Notes under the pieces: model-generated
Seen by the model: the letters and a program-made list of their open reading frames with translations, nothing else
Database searches by the model: none
Told to the model about the DNA's origin: nothing
Source of the DNA: Mytilisepta virgata
Lineage: Eukaryota; Mollusca; Bivalvia; Mytilida; Mytilidae
NCBI GenBank assembly: GCA_028015205.1
Contig: CM051508.1
Location: 13,100,001-13,164,000, forward strand
Direction: 5' to 3'
Length of the DNA stretch: 64,000 bases
Position numbers and translations under genes: made by a program
Part shown: one piece after another, positions 47,901-59,900 of the stretch
How the letters are laid out: every line of letters begins with the position of its first letter
How positions within the stretch are numbered: position 1 is the stretch's first letter

Positions 47901-50900
47901 AAATATAAGGCCATCTAAACATAAATATTTGGTTCTCAGACACCACTGCCCCATTGAAAAAGTTGCAGACGAAACAATCTTATTTGATTTTTTTTAGTAC
48001 AGTATTTTTCCGTATCAATAAAATTTAAAATTTGGTGCCAAAAGTATGTTTTAAGCATCTTCTAACCCAGAATCAATTTTCAAGCTTTTGTGTCATTGAT
48101 CAAGTGAAAAACTTGACCTCAGTTCAGTTGTCTGAAACTAAGGGACCTACAGTTTTATTTCTTGGTGTGAGGATGCATCTTGGGGAGTAACACAGCCCCC
48201 GACCAAACTTAGGTCACTCTGACCTACTTTCATGCTTCATTGACTTAGGTGAAGTTTTACGTCCGAGTTCAGATCTCCGATACCAAGGGACCTAAAATCA
48301 TATTACTTGCTCACCGATGTAACACAGCCTCCCACCAAAATTAGGTTACTCTGATGTATATTGACTAAGGTTAAGTTTTACTTTCGAGTTCAGTTCTCCA
48401 ATACCAAGGGACCTACAGTCATATTACTTGGTGTGAGGGTGCATCTCAGGGAGTAACACAGCCTCCGACCAAAATTAGGTCACTCTGACCTACTTATCGT
48501 GCTTTATTAGAGTAAGTTTTATGTCAGTTCAGTTTTCTCATACCAAGCGACATACAATAATATAACTTGGTGTCAGGGTGCATTTCAAGGAGTAACAGAG
48601 CCTCCCACCAAAATTAGGTCACTGTGACCTACTTATTGTGCTTCATTGCCTTAGGTTAAGTTTTACATCTGAGTTCAGTTCTCTGATACCAAGCAACCTT
48701 CAATCATATTACTTGCTGTAAGTGTGTATCTCGGGGAGCTACAAAGCCACAAACCAAAATTATCTGAGGAACGAGGCGAACTTTGTAATCGTAGATTTCT
48801 GGTTTTGTTTGGTCTAAGGACCAAGAATGCCATTTGTCACATTATATTCATTATCTTGATTAATTAATTACAGCACTTAACATGGCCAATAGACAAATTA
48901 CTCAGCTGAATATGTAGAAAAAATTGGCCAATGTGGACCTCCAGTCCATGTTAAAATTGGCTTAGCAGCTAGATGTATGACATTTTCTATTGTTTAAAGC
49001 CCAATAGCACTGTAGGTAATTAAAAATGAATCATAATAAGAAGCCTTAATAAAATTGCAGTACTCTTTAATTTTGACATGAAAACATTTTACTTTAAATT
49101 TTAGCTAAAACAATCCAGACAAAATTTGATGCTTCCACACTTCATGAGAACAGACAGCTGGCAGCGGAAACACAAATGTTGGATGACGGATCTGGTCGAG
49201 CAGAAGTTTGGAGAGTAGAGAATTTCAACTTAGTTCCACAGGAGAAACACCACATGGGTCAATTCTTTGGAGGGGACTGTTACGTTATAAAATACTCATA
49301 TCCACACCCAGACTACAAAAATCATGTTATATTTTATTGGCAGGTATGGCTTTCCATATAAATACTCATATCCAAACCCAGGTGACAAAAATAATTTTTT
49401 TTACAGTCGAACTTCGGTAGCTCGAACTCAGATTACTCGAACCGTTTTGAAAGTCCCATCAGGTTTCCCTTTACTTTCATGTTTAAAAAACCCCAGTTTC
49501 TGGAACAATTTCTGGAAAAGTCAAACAAAAACTTTGGTCCTGACAATTGTTATACTTTGTATTATACCACTGAAAACTCGAACCCAGTAATTAAATGAGC
49601 AAGCATATTACCTTATACTTACCTGTGTTATAAAAATTGAGTAGTCTGTTAGGTAATTGTTTACAGTTCAATGTAAGTAAGATGTCGTAATAACTGTTAA
49701 TTAGTGATTAATCTCTAAACTATGTAATAATAAAATATTTAATGGTGAACATCAGTTATACCAATTCGTATATGTAATGGAAGTGGCAATTTTCCGTACT
49801 TGAACAAACTTCAGTAACTCGAACTACCGATTACTCGAACAGATTTTGACAGTCCATTGGAGTTTGAGACATCGAAGTTCTACTGTGTTTATTATTGGTA
49901 GGTAGGATATTCCATGTAAGATCCTCATATTCACATCAAGCTACAAAAATCATGTTTATTTATGGCAGGTAGTGCATTCTATACAAAATACTCAATAATC
50001 TACACCGATATGACAAAAATCATTTTATTTATTATTGGTAGGTAGGATATTCCATGTAAGATCCTCATATTCACATCGAGTCTACAAAAATCATGTTTAT
50101 TTATGGCAGGTTGTGCATTCCATATAAATACACATATCCACAATTGGTGCAAGATATCAAAATTATGTTCTGGAAAATAGTAGGTTGTTAAATGAGTATT
50201 TTGCCACATCTTTCTTCAGAACATAGCACTATATTCCTTTCATCTCTTATCACTAAGTAAAATATGCTCACACTTTATTTAGGAAAAACATTTACTCAGT
50301 ATTATCATATTTCTCCATGCCTACATCGACCTGCTGAGGCCTTCACAATTTCCCGTATTTCGGCACTGTGACGTCGTAAAGAGTTGACCCGACCCTAATA
50401 TGAGCTGACCCAAATATATCAGCGACGTCATAATGTTTGACCCAACATTGACCCGAATATATCAGGGAAACATCCGGTTATAGGCAGATGGCCATTGAAA
50501 AGTAAGAAATTCCATTAAGATTGCTAGTTAATAATAGGATAAATTTATCATCAAGTTTTCTTCAAACAAATATTGTAAAATATAAGCCGCTTGACACAGT
50601 ATGAATCTTTTTAGCTCGTTCGCTACGCTCACTCGCCGAAAAAGCTTCACATTGTGTCTCGCGGCTGATATTTTACGATATATGTTTGCAGAAAACCTGA
50701 TAATATGTACATACATGTATTACAATTATTTATAAAAATTATATGTTTAGTTTGATATTATTTGTCATGTTGCAGTAATTCTAAGTTAATTTTAATTAGG
50801 GAGCCAAATCAACCACAGACGAGAGAGGAACATCAGCATTAAAAGCAGTAGAAATGGATGATGCATTAGGAGGAGCTGCTGTTCAAGTGAGTATTTAAAA

Positions 50901-53900
50901 CATTTTCTTGTAACAACTAAATTTTTAATTTTTTTGTCAGATTTTTTTTCTTTTTTTTTTGATATTTTCACCTTGGAAGGAAAATATTGTGATTTGCTAT
51001 TCACATTGGGGTTGTATGGCTATCAAGAAAGAATCCCCATTGCAAGACAAATTACAAATGGGCCTTGAAAAATAGTTGTAGAGATCAGAAAGATTATCAC
51101 AAATCCTGAAATTATTATGCTTAAGATGGTACCCAACACTTTCACTAAAATTAATTTGGCTCGTTTAATTTTCATAAAATTTTGACAAAGTATTTACTTT
51201 GACCCATTGACATAAATTTTAAAATTTCAAAACATTTGAACCAACCAATTCATCAAAAAAATTACACTGATTGTATAGCAGTTTGACAAACACTAATATT
51301 GATCATTGAAAAGCTTAATATTTCCTTAACAACACAACGTTATTAAAACGTTTAGCTGATTTTACAGAGTTATCTCCCTGTAGTGTTAGGTACCACCTTA
51401 AAATAATCTTGAGTTTACTTCAATTGTTTTAATATATAACATAATATAAGTCATGATTCTTTTATATTACATTCTATACCTTCAACTCCACCCTGGAATG
51501 AATCAATACAAATTTAATGTATTTGTATTGTTTTAAATATGGTTGATTGTGTTACCAGAATCACAGAAGTTTTTTTTTACCTAAGCACAATACATAAACA
51601 AAACACTAGGATCAATGAAACACAATGACTAAAAATACAGCTTCCTATCTTTGTCAATACACTGCCATGTATAATTTTGTGGAGTTAATGTCTTATTGAT
51701 ATCCTGCATATTCTTCCATTTTCATAAAGATACATTTTATGCTATTATTGTATTTTTTTAGGTAAGAGTTGTACAAGGAAAAGAGCCAGTTCACTTTATG
51801 TCCATATTTGATGGTAAAATGATCATATTCCAAGTAAGTGTATAACTTGTATATATATGCTGTATATTTGGAAAATTTTGCGGGCACTTCCTTGGTGATT
51901 GACAATAATGCAAGATTAATTATATATATAAATATATGTAAATTATACCGTGTAATACATTAAAACACAAAGAATTGCATTATATTTTGGAGGCACACTT
52001 CCTTAATCAGATTCAATTATATACACATATAATACAATGATTGCTTTTATTGAAATACAAGATTTAATCATTGTGATGTTCACCCTGTCATACTTTTTGC
52101 ATTACAGTTCAGGAATTTGAAAGATTTGAGCATTGGTTTAAAACAGTCAAATGTTGATTATAATTTCTGTTAAATTTATTTAAGAAAAATATCAAAAGGT
52201 ATAACAATAAAAGCTAATTCATTGTCTTATTTTAGGACATTTTAGATTTTCATTAATTTTACAACAGTTAGTATGAACAGCTATGAAAAACTAATTTATA
52301 AAAATGTCAATTTTCCTATCTTTACAGGGAGGTAAAGCAGGTTGGAGTAATGGCGAGAAGAGTTCAGATGGTCCAGGTGACACTTACATGCTACAAATAC
52401 GAGGAACATCACCGCTCAACACAAAAGCTGTCCAAGTCGATCTAGATGCTTCTTCCCTTAATTCTAATGATGTATTTGTAATATTCTCAAAGAAGGCTGT
52501 TTATATCTGGTCAGGAAAGGTAAGTTCTATCGACATCATACAAATGATAAAAAAGGTACATTGTAATATATATTTTGTTATTGAAAAAGTGGACAATAAT
52601 TTGAGATTAATTTATACAATTAATTTACAATTTATAAAAAATTTTCCAGCAGAACCCAAAAATGTTTATTTATTGAAATTTTCATCTTTTTTTTTTCGTT
52701 ATTGTTTTTTGCAATAATCAAAACAATGCATTAGTTTCTGAATTATTTAACGTAATTGGAAATATATAGAAGTACTTGGGTTACTTACATATTTTGGTTT
52801 TATCTAATTATCTCCCTTTGTTTTGATTTTGTAGGGTAGTACTGGTGATGAAAGAGAAATGGCCAAGAGGATAGCAAGTAATTCTCCTAGGTATGTTATA
52901 CTTAAAATAAATTATGGATGTGTTTGACTTCAGTTTTAAAATATTCTTAGTAAAAATTACAAAAACTCAGAACACCTGTAATCTGAAAAAAGTGTTAGTT
53001 AAGCTTTCACTGGGTTATAATTATGACACATTTGATCATAAGTATGTATAACATGTCAAGGGATAACGATACTGTAAATTCAGAAACTATTGTGTATACA
53101 TATTATTGTGAATCTTCACCAATCGACAGTAATGTGAAAATTTATTAATGGGTTTCCGGTATGTGTTGCAATAGAAAATCACAAGCAAAAATTAAAATGC
53201 ATTTCGTAATTATACCATGGTAGTTTTGGGTACCCCAAATCTGCTGAAGAAAAAGCCCTGATTTATATTACATTAACATGATAAAAAGAAAAGAAAAGAA
53301 GACAGATGGCTGTAGGCTGGAAGTTCCTTCTTGCATTTAAAGAGAATTCTTAATTAAAATAATAACAGATATTAATAAATAACTTTATTGTAAACATCAG
53401 AATACATATTGAGAATCCAAGTATATAAATATTATAGTAATAAATAAAAATCATCTTAATTTTAATATTTACAATTAATTTGAAATATTGTTTTACAAGG
53501 CATTACATTGTTAAAATTGAGGTGTCCAATTTTTAGTTTTCAGTGTCCGAGTTGTGGTCAACATGTGTTTTATACTAATGAAATGTGTCTGTTTTGTACA
53601 TAGCTCAAGAATGCATTTATGTCTTATTTAATACAGATATGAACTCTGAAATATTCTAACTTTCATTTATGCAATATTCCTTGTTTTGAATAAATCTTAA
53701 GTAACAGAAAACACGGGTAGAAATTCATAAAAATTGCTGGAAGTGAGTCAATGTCGTGAACGTTAGTGTCATTGTCAACTTGCCTTATATTCTTTATGAA
53801 TTTCTTTTCAGGAATCCTACAATGGTATTTGAAGGTCAAGAGAAAGATGATTTCTGGGCATGTTTAGGAGGCAAGAAACCGTATTCTAGTGATAAAAAAT

Positions 53901-56900
53901 TACAGGTAAATGAAACATTCTGATCTTGTAAGGGATTCTAAAAATAACCAAAAATTGATTTTGTGAAAATAAATTTTAGCTAAGGACGACCGCTGGTCTA
54001 ATAGGAAATAAATAGGATTTGAAATAGGTGTTTTAGTTTGAGAGAACATATGAATAGTAAACAAATAAGCAAGAAAAAAATATAGGTTCATGTGCTCATT
54101 TTAGAGGTAGAAGACCTTGAAAATTTGTAGGAAATGGGTTTTTTCTGGATTTTTCATTGTCTTTGCAATGGCAACTTCAGTCTCTCAAAAATGTATGAAA
54201 AAATAAAAAGGATTTCATAAAATTTTGTCAAATATCATTTTAAAGTACATATGATTGAATTATAAAAGAAAAAGTGGGGATTCATGGGCAAAAAATTTCA
54301 TGTTTAAGAAATGGATAAAACCCGAGGATTCCGAAAATCTGACAAAAAGACCAAAAACATGACCAGCGAGCATCCTTAAATATTATTTCATCTTTGCAGA
54401 AGTGACTGAAATTGCTGTTAATTTGGAAATTATTGTATCCATTTATTAATGCCAACTTTCAACATACAACTGTTTATTATGTAAATGTGATTCCTGTGTA
54501 TGTTGCAATAGGCAATTAGAAATTAAAATGTCAGGCTTGATTATTGCACTTTTCACCCTGTTGCATTTTAAACTTTTATTTCTGGTTTTACAGTGTTTTT
54601 TCGGTCTTCAGAGGGATAAAATCAGCTATTAACATAAGAAAAATAAATTTCCAAGAAAACAAAATTAAAGTTGCACTATCGTACAATATTTTGTAATCTA
54701 TGACCAAGAAGATCTCAAACCCATTCAATTACTTTAAATTTGTAAATTATATTTCTCCTATTCTTGACGTGTTTAATCGGTTGGATAAAAATACATAATA
54801 TTTTTAACCACTTCCCGGTGATTAAATTTCTACGTGACAATTACTGCCGTTTTTTCAACAGTTATTGGAACAATAAACTAGAGAAGTCCCGAAATGATGT
54901 AAATTTGTAAATTATATATAAATGCATTTATTTTAACTGTGATATATAATGTTAATTAGTAAAGTTTAATCAATTCAACTCAAATACACCTTAAAACTGA
55001 ATATTACTGGGGTATTGTTTTCGAAAATTAAAAAGTTTTATGATTATTGCAATGCTCAACATTTTTTGCATTTATGTAAATATTGCATGGAATTACTTTG
55101 ATGATATAAATGTACATTACAGGAAGCAGATAGTGCTCATCCAGCCAGATTATTCCAGTTATCAAATGCCTCAGGTAAATTTACCTGTGATGAGATACCT
55201 GATTTTACACAGGTAAGTATATACATATGAGCAAAACACTGATAATGAAGTTTTAAATGAAAATCATTTGCTCCATAAGCAGATTTGTTTATTTGTTACC
55301 AATTGTCGTAGTTTCCACAGATTTTCCATTGAAAATACACACAACGGATTTACCCATGAATCATGGAAAAAAATCGTTCTTGTTTCCAAAATTGGTCAAT
55401 TGGTGTCTGAGGAAAGCTTCTCAACAGAAAAAATGCTGATTTAAAGCACACAACTGATGTCGAATTATGTAAATCAGAAAACAACATGGCGGCCCACAGC
55501 CAGCCACATTGCTTCTTCATATGACCAGGAGTTCTTCAATCATATGAAAAAGGTTTTTGCTAACTGCAAGTTGCCTATTATGTTATATCAATCTTTGATA
55601 CTGACAGAATGCTCAAATACTGGCAACTCACTGCTGGAATACTGACACAAGTTAGGAGGGGTAAACAGCTCTGCATTAGTATGGGATAAGCAGGTCTTTT
55701 CAGTATCCCTGTGTTGTACTGTTTAAGTTTTCTTTTGATTAAGAAATCATATTGTTTAGTTAATATTTGAATAAAATAACCATATTTGCATTCTAATTCA
55801 TTGAAAATATTTTTTAATGTAAAAATTTTCAATAATAGTACCTCAGAGAATATGAATGTTTTAAGATTATTTTTAATTGCAGCAAGACTTGGTAGAAGAT
55901 GACATTATGATTTTGGATGTATGGGATAGTATTTATATGTGGGTTGGTGAAGGAGCCAATCAACAGGAGAAAAAGGAGGCTGCAAGATTAGCGCAGGTAT
56001 TTAATTTTTTTCCCCTTTTTTCAAAACAAGACATATTGTTTAGTTGTTAAAAGTGTCAGTCATAATCTTTAGTTCCTAGTTTGTCGTAATTACTGACAAT
56101 CAGTCACCTATTAACACTTTGGAATTGTCAGTTCAATCTACTCGTAACATAGTTTGTAATTACTGATGATCAGTCACCTATTTACACTTAGAAATTGTCA
56201 GTTGTCGTAATTAATGACGATCAGTCACCTATTAACACTTAGAAATTGTCAGTTGTCAGTTCAGTCTCCTCGTAACATAGTTTGTTGTAATTAATGACGA
56301 TCAGTCACCTATTTACATTTAGAAATTGTCAGTTGTCAGTTCAATCTCCTCGTAACATAGTTTGTTGTAATTAATGACGATCAGTCACATATTTACACTT
56401 AGAAATTGTCAGTTGTCAGTTCAATCTCCTCGTAACATAGTTTGTTGTAATTAATGACGATCAGTCACCTATTTACACTTAGAAATTGTCAGTTGTCAGT
56501 TCAGTTTCCTCGTAACATAGTTTGTTGTGATAACTGAGGATCAGTCACCTAATTACACTTAGAAATTGTCAGTTCAATCTCCTCGTAACAAAGTTACCTA
56601 TTAACACCTAGAAATTGTCAGTAACATAGTTTGTTGTAATTACTGATAATGAGTCACCTATTAACACTTAGAAATTGTCAGTCAATCTCCTCGTAACATA
56701 GTTTGTTGTAATTACTGACGATCAGTCACCTATTTACACTTAGAAATTGTCAGTTCTATCTCCTCATAACATAGTTTGTAGTAATTACTGACAATCAGTC
56801 ACCTATCAACACTTAGAAATTGTCAGTTCAATCTCCTCGTAACATAGTTTGTTGTAATAACTGATGATGAGTCGCCTATTAACTCTAATAAATTGTCAGT

Positions 56901-59900
56901 TCTGTCTCCTCCTAACATAGTTTGTTGTAAGAACTGAGGATCAGTCACCTATTAAGACTTAGAAATTGTCAGTTCAATCTCCTTGTAACATTGTTTTTTG
57001 TAATAACAGATGATCAGTCATCTATCAATACTTGGGGAATTGTAAGTGAAATCTCCTCGTAACAGCGCGTGTTCAACTCCAATTTTGATCAGAAAGTATT
57101 GGCAAGTTTCATTTTATGGTTTTTTTTCTATTTATAGTTCTTCTTCAACCAGTTAAATTAAGATGACAAAATAGAGCAAAATGTCACTCAAAGTGAGGTT
57201 GGACTCAAAATATAAATTGAAATTTAATTAAATATTTGCCTTGACTTATGTTTGATGCTCAGAGGTCATTTTTTAGTGAAACTTGATTATTGATGTCAAC
57301 AGCGATGAAGGTTCCATTTCATTGTTTTATTTCAGGAATATATTGACACAGACCCTGCTGGACGAGATCCAGATACACCTATATATATGATAAAGCAGGG
57401 ATTGGAACCACCCACATTTACTGGATTCTTTGGAATGTGGGATAGAGATATGTGGAGTGTAAGTTATTACACAGAAAATTTTCTTACATATCTTCCCGGT
57501 AAATGTTACAGGTGTCGTAACAATGATTTTAATATTACCCCTATGAAAGGGTGATGATAAGTGATGCAAGTTTCTTTAATGAAAGTAAATGTATGAGATA
57601 TGGTAAGATGTGTGAATATCTAATTTTCAAATAGTTTAAACTTATATATTTTATAGTGGATTGGGAAACAAGTTATACCAACTTATACTCATCCCTCTCC
57701 ACTTGGAGGAAGCGAGAGCAGCCCCTGTAGAGGCATTTTAGCCTACTCTTTTTCGACATCTACAGAGGAGTCTTTAACGTGCTAAGAATGCTTCTCTTTC
57801 TTAAAAAGGGACAGTCATTTTTCGTCCCCATCCGACGGACTAGCATCGTTTACCGAGACCATCATTGCAAATGGTGTCAATAGGACGTCGCAAATTTGAT
57901 CCCTGAAATTTTCATGCCGAACGGAAATTGAGCCAGGGACCTTTGGCCTCGTAGTCTGATGCACTAACCACTACAACACAGCACCTTTTTTTTTTCAAAT
58001 TACCTTGCCCGTTTAATGTAGACAGTATATGTACCTTATAATGTGGGCACATATGGAATTCACTTAAACCCCCCCCCCCCTTGACTGCAGAAGTTGGCAT
58101 AAAAAAAACTTAATTTCTTGCAGACTGTTGCCTTGTGAATGAACTCATGGAAAATTTTGCTCACTGTTTTGGTCATATTTATATTGCATTAGCATATTAT
58201 TATCCTGAATTAACATATGATAATTGCCACTTGGCTAAAACAACAATCAATCAATCAGTCAGTGATTGTTTCACCAGCGTTTCGCAGAGGTGACACATAG
58301 GGATCACTGTCTGTCGTCTTACCTCGTTGTCGTCGGCTGAGGGGTTGTCACAAAATAATTTGTCGCGTTTTTCTCAGGAACCACATTAGCCATCTTCCTG
58401 ATATTTGGCATAGAGCGTCAGTATAGAGAACTGTATCGTGTAAGTCAGTTTCGAATCTGTCGCATGTCCACTTACTGTTTGACGCAACTTTTATTTTTGA
58501 GATAGAAAACTTTCTGTCACATTTTTTTCAGGAACACACAGGTTAGCTTAATGATATTTGGCACAGAGCATCATAATGGAGAAGTATGCAGGCGACACGT
58601 CTTCCCTGGAAGACTTATCACTAAGTTTTTTTTTTTAATTTAGAAGAAAAGCACACTGTTAAAATACATTATATATGCCATTTGGGGGGGGGGGATGTAA
58701 TTCTGTTCGAAGTTATCAGCTCATCTTAACAATTAATTTATAATCGTACATTGTAAAAACTATATTATCTTCAATGATATAATTTGTTTTGATTTTTCAG
58801 AAAGGAATGTCTTACCAAGAATTAACAAAACAGCTAGGAGAAGGCAATGAAATTCTCTCCCTTGTTAAAGCAGTGAGTATAACCTTTAGGATGTTTAGAA
58901 AAAAACAGAATCAGTTAAAATTATATATTCTCTACATGCAGATATTGGAGTTGTCTCCCATTTCAATGAATTATCTTTCCTGATAGAAGGTGTCTTGTAT
59001 TAAGCATAAAGGGCAAAAAGTAATTTTAATTTCTTATAAAAATGTTGAATTCGGGAAGACCTTCATCAGACATTGAAAAATGTGGGAAAATGTATACCAG
59101 AAAAAAATCATTAATGTATGTGGAGAATATTGTAAGGAAGGAAAAATATGTTGCAGAAATATGACAATTTGTCTATTTATATCTATAGCAGACACCTTCT
59201 CAAAAGAGCAGATAACTCCGTGTAAATGGGAGACAACTTACATTTATTAAAAATGGGGAATATTGCAGATCAAAAATTTAGGGTTTGCTATGTGATAATT
59301 TGTGATAAGTGACAGACAACATATTTGATGTTAACTATATGTAACAGGTAGTGAAAAGTTTATATTTTGAGGCTATATTTTCATGTTATGTTTATATGTT
59401 TGGCATTCAACCATTTTGTTCTGAAAACATTTTTAACTTCATTTTCCATATCTGGTTATTAGTTTGGATGGCTTGCTGTCGCCACCTATCGATGACGAAG
59501 GAAGCCTTACCTGTTCTTCCTTTAGCTTCTTCAACAATACACTTCCAGTTTCAGGGCCTCGGTGGCTGAGTGGTCTAGGCAGTTTGTCATGACTACTAAT
59601 GATCACTAGCCTGTCAACAATGAAATGTTGTGAGTTCGACTCTCACCTGAGGCGGGGTACCAATAAAAACTGGCCACCGCGAAATAGCCAAATGTGCTGA
59701 AGATGGCATAAAACTCCAACTAATCAAACAAACACTTCCAGTTTCAGTGGCTGTAAATATTATAATTCTTTGTAGGCTGATGTTAATGGTGAAGTGGGTT
59801 TTGACTCGGTACCAAAATACCCATTAGAACAGTTAGCAGTATCAGCAGAAGATTTACCGAGTGGAGTGGATCCATCTTGTAAAGAGGTAGAATTAACAAA

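Larger units (their letters stand above)
48110..48780 (+). repeat. Tandem repeat with AGGTCA palindromes (intron 12)
   Basis: Four to five diverged units of about 140-165 bp, each with GAGTTCAGTTCTCTGATACC, GGAGTAACACAGCC and ACCAAAATTAGGTCACTC-type sequence. Perfect inverted hexamers AGGTCA-nnn-TGACCT occur at 48,211-48,225, 48,477-48,491 and 48,616-48,630; the unit near 48,343 has a degraded version. No coding frame. Confidence 0.85.

Noticed and set aside
49208..49590. Alternative-frame open frames over exon 13 and the following intron
   Set aside because: They are out of frame with the villin coding sequence, or read the pseudo-exon repeats and the MITE.
55257..55645. Two adjacent 60-codon frames in intron 19, considered as extra exons
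   Set aside because: Adding them would disrupt the continuous G6 domain between exons 19 and 20, and no matching splice sites in phase were seen.
56068..57070. Regularly spaced repeat, considered as a CRISPR array
   Set aside because: The whole 80-bp unit is repeated with no unique spacers, in an animal intron.
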